A stretch of DNA of 64,000 nt from Actinomadura rayongensis (GTDB lineage: Bacteria; Actinomycetota; Actinomycetes; Streptosporangiales; Streptosporangiaceae): contig NZ_WUTW01000001.1 of assembly GCF_009831215.1 (NCBI RefSeq), forward strand, positions 248,001-312,000, given 5' to 3'. Of the stretch, positions 57,668-64,000 are shown in pieces. How positions within the stretch are numbered: the first letter of the stretch is position 1; each line of letters begins with the position of its first letter. A program made the translations under genes and the position numbers. The notes beneath the pieces were generated by a model that saw nothing but the letters and a program-made list of their open reading frames with translations, had not been told where the DNA came from and searched no databases.

Positions 57668-59041
57668 GTGCGGGGGTTGTCCATCGTCGCCGGAGGACTG
57701 CTGGCCGGGGCCGGCCTGATGGTGCTGGAGTTGGCCGCCGCGGGCGGCGCTTCGGCGGCCGTGCCGGTCAAGCCGAGGCCGATGTCGCTGAAGCCCGCGA
57801 CGACGCCGTGGACCGTCAAGCGGACGTACGTCCCCCAGGGGCCGCTGTTCAACAACCCGACCGGGAACACCGACCAGGCCGGGTCGCTCGACCTCTACAT
57901 CAAGCGGCTGATCCGCAAGACGCCGAAGGGCGCCGAGATCGACGTCGCGCTGTTCCGGCTCCAGACGACCGGTATGACGAACGCGCTGGTGAACGCGCAC
58001 AAGCGCGGGGTGAAGGTCCGGATCGTCCTGGACAACGACAGCCTGAGCAAGCGGCCGGAGAACTACGCGCTGCTGAAGAAGAACCTCGGGACGGACATGT
58101 CCAAGGGGTCGTGGATCACGGTGTGCCCGAAGAACGAGGGCTGCATCGCGCGGACGTCCGCATCCGGCCAGTGGGCGAAGAACCACAACAAGTTCTACGT
58201 CTTCTCGAAGACGTACGACTCGAAGAACGTCGTGGTGCAGACGTCCGGCAATGCCACGGGCGGTATGTACAACCAGTACAACGACGCTTACACGATGACC
58301 GATACGACGCTGCACAATGCGTACCGGACGTACTTCTACGACCTGGCTCGTAAGAAGGCCGACCCGAACTACTGGCGGACGATCAAGTCGGGGTCCCGGT
58401 CGGTGAGCTTCTATCCCAAGTCGACCCAGCCGGACCCGATCGTCGCGACGCTGCAGATGGTGACCTGCACGCCGGGCACGAAGGTCAGCCTGTCCAGCGG
58501 CCTGTTCACCCGCAAGGGCGTCGCGGACGCGCTCGCCTGGCTGGACGGGCAGGGCTGCGACGTGCGGATCGCCAGCGGCAGCCTCGGCGAGGACGTCGAG
58601 AAGGTCCTGGAGCGCAGCGGCGCCAAGGTGCGGTTCTTCCGCTCCAGCAGCTCGCACCCGGCGCACTCCAAGTACCTGCTGATCGACGGGACGTACGGCG
58701 GACGGCACCGCAAGCTCGTCCTGACGGGCAGCCACAGCTACACCTACGACGCGCTCAAGCGCAACGACGAGGCCGTCCTCACGCTGGACGACGCCAAGAC
58801 CTACGCCGCGTACGTCGCGAACTTCGACAAGGTCTTCAAGTCGGCGGACGGCGAACTGGCGGTCGGCAAGCTCGTCCAGCCGCAGATCGTCCCGAACGGC
58901 ACCCTGGACGACGACAACCCGGTGCCGTCCGTAGGCCCCCGCGCGGCAACACCCCCCGAGGACCGCCCGGCCCCCGAAGCCACTCTGCCGCCCCTCACCG
59001 AACAGCCCGACGACGGCCCCACCACCCTCCCCACCCGCTGA
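57668..59041 (+). CDS. Secreted phospholipase D-like protein
   Basis: The 457-residue product has an N-terminal signal peptide (LSIVAGGLLAGAGLMVLELAAAGGASA region, cleavage likely near residue 31). Two HKD-like motifs are visible: NHNKFYVFSKTYDS with SGNATGG, and PAHSKYLLIDGTY with TGSHSYTYD. The intervening text matches the PLD-like superfamily. The C-terminal 70 residues are Pro-rich and acidic. The substrate (phospholipid or other phosphodiester) is unknown. The start is GTG 57668 after GAAGGGG. Confidence 0.9.
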   Translation: MRGLSIVAGGLLAGAGLMVLELAAAGGASAAVPVKPRPMSLKPATTPWTVKRTYVPQGPLFNNPTGNTDQAGSLDLYIKRLIRKTPKGAEIDVALFRLQTTGMTNALVNAHKRGVKVRIVLDNDSLSKRPENYALLKKNLGTDMSKGSWITVCPKNEGCIARTSASGQWAKNHNKFYVFSKTYDSKNVVVQTSGNATGGMYNQYNDAYTMTDTTLHNAYRTYFYDLARKKADPNYWRTIKSGSRSVSFYPKSTQPDPIVATLQMVTCTPGTKVSLSSGLFTRKGVADALAWLDGQGCDVRIASGSLGEDVEKVLERSGAKVRFFRSSSSHPAHSKYLLIDGTYGGRHRKLVLTGSHSYTYDALKRNDEAVLTLDDAKTYAAYVANFDKVFKSADGELAVGKLVQPQIVPNGTLDDDNPVPSVGPRAATPPEDRPAPEATLPPLTEQPDDGPTTLPTR

Positions 59042-59043
59042 CG

Positions 59044-59058
59044 CCCAGCCCTGCTGGG
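59044..59058 (+). terminator. Small hairpin after the PLD-like gene
   Basis: CCCAGC (59044-59049) pairs with GCTGGG (59053-59058) three bases after the stop codon. It is short and lacks a T-run, so it is a weak candidate. Confidence 0.3.
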
Positions 59059-59090
59059 TCGGCTGGGCTGAAGGTCAGCTGGACGCCGGC

Positions 59091-59210
59091 GGTTCGGTTT
59101 GCGCGTGACGGGTCGTGCCGCGCGTATGCGGCTCGGCTCGCGCGCTGGCTGTTCGGCTTGCGTGCTGACCGCTCGGTTTGCGTGCTGGCGGGTTGGCGCG
59201 GTGTGTTCCG
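59091..59210. repeat. About six degenerate 20-bp tandem repeats
   Basis: Units start every 20 bases from 59091 to 59191. The third to fifth (59131, 59151, 59171) are clearest, of the form GCTCGGTTTGCGTGCTGGCG; the others are more diverged. The unit is not a multiple of three and lies between two convergent genes, so it is probably non-coding. Confidence 0.7.
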
Positions 59211-59250
59211 CTGGGGTGGTTGGGCTTGGTGGTGTGCTCGTGGTGGCGGG

Positions 59251-59688
59251 TCAGTCGGGCTCGGGCAGGGAGCGGACGAGGTCGAGGATGCGGCGGATCG
59301 CGGGCAGGGCGTCGTCGAGGCCCGCCTCGGCGAACGTCCGGCCTGCCCAGTCGAGGAACGGCTGCCGGACGACCACGATCCGGCGGACGATCTCCTGACC
59401 CTCCAGGGTGAGGGTCAGGTCGGTCTGTCGTCCGTCGTCCGGCGCCGGTGTGCGCCGGACCCAGCCGGCGGCGGCTAGCCGGTCGGCGAGACGGCTCGGA
59501 TGGCCGCGCTCGGCGGCCATCCGCGCGCCGAGGGCCGCGATGGAGACCGGCTGTTCGTCCGCGATGATCAGCAGCGCCTCGGCCTGGACGGCCGTGACGC
59601 CGAGCGGGCGCAGTAGCCGGTTGAAGCGGCGGTCCAGCTCCCGCTGCGCGATCTTCACGGCGGACAGCAGTTCGAGTACGGGCTCCAC
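59251..59688 (-). CDS. MarR-family regulator
   Basis: The 145-residue product has the winged helix-turn-helix of MarR proteins: VTAVQAEALLIIADEQPVS, ARMAAERGHPSRLADRLAAAG, and the wing VRRTPAPDDGRQTDLTLT. It is divergent from the hydrolase gene with two palindromes between them. GTG 59688 is preceded by TAGACT (59695-59700 on the minus strand) and 6 bases, with no Shine-Dalgarno sequence, so its transcript is likely leaderless. It probably represses itself and the hydrolase; the ligand is unknown. Confidence 0.9.
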   Translation of the reverse strand: MEPVLELLSAVKIAQRELDRRFNRLLRPLGVTAVQAEALLIIADEQPVSIAALGARMAAERGHPSRLADRLAAAGWVRRTPAPDDGRQTDLTLTLEGQEIVRRIVVVRQPFLDWAGRTFAEAGLDDALPAIRRILDLVRSLPEPD

Positions 59689-59694
59689 GGACGG

Positions 59695-59700
59695 AGTCTA
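59695..59700 (-). promoter_or_regulatory. -10 box for leaderless marR-type gene
   Basis: Read on the minus strand, TAGACT is 6 bases from the GTG start at 59688. The first palindrome (59711-59720) lies just upstream, where the -35/-10 spacer would be, so regulator binding there should block this promoter. Confidence 0.55.
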
Positions 59701-59710
59701 TTGCGATGTG

Positions 59711-59720
59711 TGTCATGACA
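59711..59720. promoter_or_regulatory. MarR operator half of pair 1 (TGTCATGACA)
   Basis: A perfect 10-bp palindrome in the marR-hydrolase intergenic region, 23 bases from the marR start. The same core recurs 37 bases further on. Confidence 0.65.
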
Positions 59721-59744
59721 TGCATATGCTCGGCGCTCGTAGAT

Positions 59745-59760
59745 ATGTGTCATGACACAT
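59745..59760. promoter_or_regulatory. MarR operator 2 (16-bp palindrome)
   Basis: ATGTGTCATGACACAT is a perfect 16-bp palindrome ending 13 bases before the hydrolase ATG. Its core TGTCATGACA equals the first site. Binding would cover the hydrolase start region. Confidence 0.75.
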
Positions 59761-59773
59761 AAATGGAGGCGGC

Positions 59774-61084
59774 ATGCGGCGGATCAGGTTCTCCCGGACC
59801 CCGGCCTTCGACTTCGAGGCGCTGCGCGGGCTCTGGACGGCCGCGTACGACGGCGGCGACTTCGGCGAGGTCGCCGTCGTCATGGCGCGGGTGCGGCGCG
59901 GGAACGCCGAGTCCTGGTTCCGGGAGTGGTCGGCGGCGGCGGACCGCACGGCCGCACGCGGGCGCGCCTGCCGCGAGCCCGTCTCACGCGGCGCGGCGCT
60001 GCTGCGCGCGAGCAACTACGTCCGCCAGGCCGAGTTCTTCCTCGACCCGTCCGACGCCCGGCGCGGCACGGCGTTCGCGGCGGCCCGCGCCTGGTTCGAC
60101 GCCGGGCTGGCCGACCTCGGCGCCGACATCGAGCGCGTGACCATCCCGTACGAGGGCGCCGAACTGGAGGGGCTGTTCCTGCGCGCGCCGGACGCCGAGC
60201 TGAAGGGGCTGCGCGCGGCGGACGTCGAGGTGGAGCGGCTGTCCTTGCGTGCGGCGGACGTTGGCATGGCGGGGTTGGAGTTGCGTGCGGAGGCTGGTGG
60301 GCGGCCTGTGCTCGTCGTGCAGGGCGGCTTCGACTCCACGCTGGAGGAGCTGTACTTCATGCTCGGCGGGGCGGCGGCCCGGCGTGGGTATGACGTGCTC
60401 ATGTTCACCGGCCCGGGGCAGGGCGCGGCGCTGCGCGAGCACGGGCTGCCGTTCACCGCCGAGTGGGAGCGGCCGACGGGCGCCGTCCTGGACTGGCTGA
60501 CGGAGCGGACCGGGTCACGGCCGCTCGTCGGTGTGGGGATCAGTTTCGGCGGCCATCTGCTGGCGCGGGCCGCCGCGTTCGAGCCGCGCTACCGGGGGAT
60601 CGTGCTTTACGACTACTTCCCGGGGATGCTGACGGCGTTCCTGCACAACGTCCCGAAGCCGCTGCGCGGTGCGTTCCAGCGGATGCCGTGGTGGATGCGG
60701 CGGGCCGTCCCGCTCTACGCGCGCTTCGACGCGCAGGCCCGGTGGGGGATCGCCAACGGGTGCTGGACGTTCGGGGCCGCGACGCTCCCCGAGCTGGTCC
60801 GGGCGATGCGCGCCTACGACGACGGGCCGTGGGCCGCACGGATCGCGGCCGACACCCTCGTCCTGCTGGCCGAGCGCGAGCACTTCTACGACCCCGCGCT
60901 CGGCCATGACTTCGCGGCGCGGCTGACCGGCGCCCGCTCGGCAAGCGTCCACACGTTCACCGAGCGGGACGGCGGGCACCTGCACTGCCAGAACGGCGCC
61001 CTCGCGCACGCCCACGAAGTGATCTTCGACTGGGTCCATGCCCTGGCGGCAGCCGACGGCCGAACGGTGGCCGTGGGTTCGTGA
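59774..61084 (+). CDS. Alpha/beta hydrolase with internal repeat insertion
   Basis: The 436-residue product has a helical N-terminal region (about 1-120) and an alpha/beta hydrolase domain with VLVVQGGFDSTLEELY, nucleophile GISFGG, an Asp in AEREHFYDP and a His in GGHLHC. This layout resembles hydrolases of the 2,6-dihydropseudooxynicotine hydrolase type. Between the first beta strands (bases 60179-60290) there are four repeats starting LRAPDAEL, LRAADVEV, LRAADVGM and LRAEAGG, spaced 10, 12 and 12 residues. Codon use shifts inside the later repeats (TTG, CGT, GTT). GGAGG precedes the ATG. The divergent MarR protein likely controls it. Confidence 0.85.
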   Translation: MRRIRFSRTPAFDFEALRGLWTAAYDGGDFGEVAVVMARVRRGNAESWFREWSAAADRTAARGRACREPVSRGAALLRASNYVRQAEFFLDPSDARRGTAFAAARAWFDAGLADLGADIERVTIPYEGAELEGLFLRAPDAELKGLRAADVEVERLSLRAADVGMAGLELRAEAGGRPVLVVQGGFDSTLEELYFMLGGAAARRGYDVLMFTGPGQGAALREHGLPFTAEWERPTGAVLDWLTERTGSRPLVGVGISFGGHLLARAAAFEPRYRGIVLYDYFPGMLTAFLHNVPKPLRGAFQRMPWWMRRAVPLYARFDAQARWGIANGCWTFGAATLPELVRAMRAYDDGPWAARIAADTLVLLAEREHFYDPALGHDFAARLTGARSASVHTFTERDGGHLHCQNGALAHAHEVIFDWVHALAAADGRTVAVGS

Positions 61085-61092
61085 GCGTGAAG

Positions 61093-61728
61093 TTAGAGGA
61101 GGCGGACGGCTCGGTTGTAGAGGTCGGCGGGGACGCGGTCGGGGTCCATGAGGTGCTGGAAGGCCAGGCCGATGTCCAGGGCCACGGCGAGGGCGGCGCG
61201 GGCGGGGGCGTCGCCGGCCGGGCCGTCGCCGGGGAGGCCCGCGGCGAGGCGGGTGCGGTGTTCGGCCCACCAGTCGGCTACGCGCCAGCCCGCCGCGTGG
61301 TCGCGCATCCCGTAGAGCCAGAACTCCACCAGGAGCAGGGCGAGGAGACGGCCGTCGGTGCAGTCGTCGTCGCAGTGGTGCGCGTCCTCGGTGAAGCGGG
61401 CGCACAGTGGCAGGGCGTTCCGGAGCGCGGTCGCGGACGCGTCGGTACACCGTTCCATCAGCGCGAGGACGAGATCGGTCTTGCCCGTGAAGTTGGAGTA
61501 GACCGCGCCCTTGGTCAGGCCCGCCGCCGCCGCGATGTCGTCCAGCGACGCGCCGTGGATGCCGTGCTCGGCCCACAGTCGGCCGGCCGCCGCGAGCAGC
61601 GCCGTGCGGGTCTCCTCGCGGCGGTCGCGGCGGGCGGTGCCGGGAGGGCCGGCCGCGCGGGGCGCCCGGCCCCGTCCGCGGGCGGTCGGCGCGGCGGCGC
61701 GCGGACGGCCGTTCGGGGCGTCGATCAT
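61093..61728 (-). CDS. TetR-family regulator
   Basis: The 211-residue product has a basic N-terminus, then the TetR DNA-binding domain (RTALLAAAGRLWAEHGIHGAS then LDDIAAAAGLTKGAVYSNFTGKTDLV, given as separate motifs) and a ligand domain with WLYGMRDHAAGW. ATG 61728 follows AGGAGG by 9 bases; the longer frame up to 61857 is not homologous. It is divergent from the aldehyde dehydrogenase gene. Confidence 0.9.
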   Translation of the reverse strand: MIDAPNGRPRAAAPTARGRGRAPRAAGPPGTARRDRREETRTALLAAAGRLWAEHGIHGASLDDIAAAAGLTKGAVYSNFTGKTDLVLALMERCTDASATALRNALPLCARFTEDAHHCDDDCTDGRLLALLLVEFWLYGMRDHAAGWRVADWWAEHRTRLAAGLPGDGPAGDAPARAALAVALDIGLAFQHLMDPDRVPADLYNRAVRLL

Positions 61729-61842
61729 GCTGCGGTCCCTCCTGTCGGCCGCCGGTGCTCCGGCCGGACGGGCGGGCGGGGGACGTCCGGCGGCGCGGCG
61801 CGGCGGCGGCGCCTGGCGTTGCTCCGTCCCGTGCTTACACCC

Positions 61843-61856
61843 TGACCGGCGGGTCA
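61843..61856. promoter_or_regulatory. TetR-type operator TGACC-GGCG-GGTCA
   Basis: A perfect 5-bp inverted repeat with a 4-base spacer in the tetR-dehydrogenase intergenic region, 115 bases from the tetR start. Its shape fits TetR operators, so autoregulation is likely. Confidence 0.5.
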
Positions 61857-61935
61857 AGCGGTGGGTTGCCCAACTCGGTCATGGTGGAACGTTCCGCAAC
61901 TGTCGCCACGGAAAGAACCCGATAACTGACGGAAA

Positions 61936-61957
61936 GTAACTCGTTACCTGTGGGTAG
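61936..61957. promoter_or_regulatory. Overlapping palindromes upstream of the aldehyde dehydrogenase
   Basis: GTAAC-TC-GTTAC (61936-61947) overlaps a second imperfect repeat TTACCTGTGGGTAG (61944-61957). The second resembles the glpD upstream site, which has TACC, then GCTGGGTAG. Both lie before the -10 box of the dehydrogenase. Confidence 0.45.
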
Positions 61958-61978
61958 CGTCCTATGGTCACCTGGTCA

Positions 61979-61984
61979 TACTCT
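61979..61984 (+). promoter_or_regulatory. -10 box for leaderless aldehyde dehydrogenase gene
   Basis: TACTCT ends 6 bases before the ATG at 61991, with no ribosome-binding site between. The -35 is weak and overlapped by the upstream palindromes, so a repressor or activator could act here. Confidence 0.5.
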
Positions 61985-61990
61985 GCCTTC

Positions 61991-63571
61991 ATGGCATCTT
62001 CGACGGGCCTCGCCAAAGGCGTGACAGAGCACAGGCTCCCCCAGAGCGTCGTCGAGCGGCTGGCCTCGCACGTCGCCTCCGGCGGTGCCGAGACCGTGAC
62101 GATTCCCACCCCCTTCACCGGCGAGCCGCTGGCCACGGTGCCGGTCTCCAGCGCGGACGACGTCCGCCTCGCCCACGAGCGCGCCCGCAAGGCGCAGCGC
62201 GCCTGGGCCGAGCTGACGCCCGCGCAGCGCGCCAAGCCCTTCCTGCGCCTCGCCGACGCCATCGTGGAACGCCGCGAGGAGATCCTGGACGTCCTGCAGC
62301 TCGAAACGGGCAAGGCGCGCCGCCACGCCCTCGAAGAGTTCCTGGACGTCGCCCTCTGCTCGCTCTACTACGCCCGCCGGGCGCCGAAGCTGCTGAAGCC
62401 GCACCGCCGCCAGGGCATGGTGCCGGGCCTCACGCGCGTCCGCGAGCTGCGCCACCCGAAGGGCGTCGTCGGCCTCATCTCGCCGTGGAACTACCCGCTC
62501 GTGCTCGGCACCAGCGACATCGCGCCCGCGCTCATGGCGGGCAACGCGGTGATCCACAAGCCCGACACCCAGACGTGCCTGACGAGCCTGTGGATCCTGG
62601 ACCTGCTCATCGAGCTGGGCCTGCCGCGCGACCTGTGGCAGATCGTCGTCGGCGACCCCGCCGAGATCGGCGACCCGCTCATCGACAACGCCGACTACGT
62701 GTCGTTCACCGGCTCCACCCGGGGCGGGAAGGCGATCGCGGCCAAGGTCGCGCCGCGCCTGGTGAACTACTCGCTGGAACTCGGCGGCAAGAACCCGATG
62801 ATCGTCCTCGCGGACGCCGACGTCGAGCGCACCGCCCGGGGCGCGCTGCGCGCCTGCTTCACCAACGCGGGCCAGCTGTGCATCTCGATCGAGCGGCTCT
62901 ACGTCCACGAGGACATCTACGACCGGTTCGTCCCACGTTTCGCCGAGCTGGCGCAGAACATGAAGCTCGGCAGCGCGCTGGACTACTCCGCCGAGATGGG
63001 CTCGCTCACCTACCCGCGCCAGCTCGAAGCGGTCACCGCGCACGTCGAGCAGGCCGTCCGCGAGGGCGCGACGGTGCTGGCGGGCGGCAAGGCGCGGCCC
63101 GACATCGGCCCGCTGTTCTACGAGCCGACCGTCCTCGCCGACGTCACCGGCGCGATGGACCTGTGCGCCAACGAGACGTTCGGGCCGGTCGTCGCGGTCT
63201 ACAAGTTCCGGGACGAGGACGAGGTCGTCGCCCGCGCCAACGACACCGAGTACGGCCTGAACGCGTCGGTCTGGACGAAGGACGTCGCGCACGGCCGCCG
63301 CCTCGCCGCCCGCCTCCAGGCCGGGACGGTCAACGTCAACGACGGCTACGGCGCCGCCTACGCGTCCTACGACGCGCCGATGGGCGGGTTCAAGCAGTCC
63401 GGCGTCGGACGGCGGCACGGGACGGAGGGCCTGCTGAAGTTCACCGAGGTCCAGACCGTCGCGAGCCAGCACTACATGGACCTGGAACCGCCGGGCTCGA
63501 TGAGCTACGCGACGTTCGCCGGGCTGATGGCGCGCGGGGTGAAGCTGATGAAGACGCTGAGGATCAAGTAG
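61991..63571 (+). CDS. Succinate-semialdehyde dehydrogenase-like aldehyde dehydrogenase
   Basis: The 526-residue product is an NAD(P)-dependent aldehyde dehydrogenase: GVVGLISPWNYPL, FTGSTRGGKAIA, the Glu in LELGGKNPM, the catalytic Cys in NAGQLCIS and ETFGPVVAVYKF. It is closest in layout to actinobacterial GabD2-type succinic semialdehyde dehydrogenases, with a C-terminal extension after the catalytic core. I start at ATG 61991, next to the predicted leaderless promoter. GMC oxidoreductase gene follows 5 bp after the stop, suggesting an operon. Confidence 0.9.
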   Translation: MASSTGLAKGVTEHRLPQSVVERLASHVASGGAETVTIPTPFTGEPLATVPVSSADDVRLAHERARKAQRAWAELTPAQRAKPFLRLADAIVERREEILDVLQLETGKARRHALEEFLDVALCSLYYARRAPKLLKPHRRQGMVPGLTRVRELRHPKGVVGLISPWNYPLVLGTSDIAPALMAGNAVIHKPDTQTCLTSLWILDLLIELGLPRDLWQIVVGDPAEIGDPLIDNADYVSFTGSTRGGKAIAAKVAPRLVNYSLELGGKNPMIVLADADVERTARGALRACFTNAGQLCISIERLYVHEDIYDRFVPRFAELAQNMKLGSALDYSAEMGSLTYPRQLEAVTAHVEQAVREGATVLAGGKARPDIGPLFYEPTVLADVTGAMDLCANETFGPVVAVYKFRDEDEVVARANDTEYGLNASVWTKDVAHGRRLAARLQAGTVNVNDGYGAAYASYDAPMGGFKQSGVGRRHGTEGLLKFTEVQTVASQHYMDLEPPGSMSYATFAGLMARGVKLMKTLRIK

Positions 63572-63576
63572 GGCGC

Positions 63577-64000
63577 ATGGATTTCGACGTTCTGGTCGTC
63601 GGCTCGGGGTTCGGCGGCAGCGTGACCGCGCTGCGCCTGACCGAGAAGGGCTACAAGGTCGGCGTGATCGAGGCGGGCCGCCGCTTCGACGCGGGCCCGG
63701 ACGCGCCCCCCGGCGCCCGCTACCCCGAGATGCCGAAGACCAACTGGCGGGTGGCCCGCTACATCTGGGCGCCCGCGTTCGGCCTCACCGGGATGCAGCG
63801 CATCCACCTGATCCGGGGCGCGAAGTCCAGCCGGGTCATGGTGCTGGCCGGGGCGGGCGTCGGCGGCGGGTCGCTGAACTACGCCAACACGCTGTACGTC
63901 CCGCCGGACCCGTTCTTCAAGGACCGGCAGTGGGCGCACATCACGGACTGGAAGGCCGAGCTGGCGCCGTACTACGACCAGGCGCGGCGGATGCTCGGGG
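63577..64000 (+). CDS. GMC-family oxidoreductase (cholesterol oxidase-like), cut by window edge
   Basis: The visible 141 residues begin MDFDVLVVGSGFGGSVTALR, an FAD-binding Rossmann motif, and continue to LAGAGVGGGSLNYANTLY, a GMC-type flavin-binding segment. The frame stays open to the window end. In M. tuberculosis a cholesterol-oxidase-like GMC gene (choD) also lies near guaB3, but here it is next to an aldehyde dehydrogenase and a TetR regulator. Whether sterols are its substrate is not shown by the sequence. Confidence 0.85.
   Translation, partial: MDFDVLVVGSGFGGSVTALRLTEKGYKVGVIEAGRRFDAGPDAPPGARYPEMPKTNWRVARYIWAPAFGLTGMQRIHLIRGAKSSRVMVLAGAGVGGGSLNYANTLYVPPDPFFKDRQWAHITDWKAELAPYYDQARRMLG

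Noticed and set aside
59091..59210. The 20-bp array as a CRISPR or coding repeat
   Set aside because: No spacers, and the period is not divisible by three.

Overview
The window is about 64 kb of very GC-rich actinobacterial chromosome. It carries the spc and alpha ribosomal-protein operons in their usual actinobacterial order, zinc forms of S14, S4 and L36, and the block groES-groEL-sigD-rsdA-DUF5319-guaB-guaB3, followed at the right edge by a GMC/cholesterol-oxidase-like gene. M. tuberculosis has the same block. DUF397/XRE regulators, DUF1707 proteins and many leaderless start sites fit a filamentous actinobacterium. My inference is Streptosporangiales, perhaps an Actinomadura relative; genus is not proven by sequence alone. 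I saw no tRNA, rRNA, CRISPR array or transposase.

Layout. 1-9128: rpsC (cut by the window edge) to rplO, then secY-adk-map. 9143-15139: five non-ribosomal genes sit between map and infA: a DUF1707 membrane protein, a 950-residue metzincin-like protein, a metallophosphoesterase, a sortase-fold protein without catalytic residues, and an HTH-like protein. 15424-20092: infA-rpmJ-rpsM-rpsK-rpsD-rpoA-rplQ-truA. 20094-23654: three minus-strand cell-surface genes (two paralogous single-TM proteins and a CAP protein). 24077-26573: rplM-rpsI and glmM. 26585-31208: a pentad-repeat protein, an HNH lipoprotein and a four-gene ABC exporter operon. 31330-42926: glmS, an XRE/DUF397 cassette, then acpS-nnrD-alr-hydrolase-tsaE and a surface protein-tsaB-rimI-tsaD. 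42916-46108: a minus-strand phosphotransferase, a coiled-coil protein and a methyltransferase. 46309-53787: groESL under a CIRCE operator, sigD with its membrane anti-sigma factor, DUF5319, guaB and guaB3. 53784-59041: a Ser/Thr kinase with an outer sensor-like domain, glpD, and a secreted PLD-like protein. 59251-64000: a MarR-hydrolase pair, a TetR regulator, an aldehyde dehydrogenase and the start of a GMC oxidoreductase.

How the genes work together. Most of the window is growth machinery: ribosome and RNA polymerase subunits, SecY, protein maturation (map), cell-wall precursor synthesis (glmM, glmS, alr), acyl-carrier activation (acpS), metabolite repair (nnrD), the t6A tRNA pathway (tsaB, tsaD, tsaE), chaperonin and purine synthesis. 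Accessory genes are inserted at the block boundaries. The least ordinary are the metzincin/pseudo-sortase group, the tandem surface-protein paralogs, the pentad-repeat protein, and the MarR-hydrolase locus with paired palindromes and a repeat insertion inside the hydrolase.
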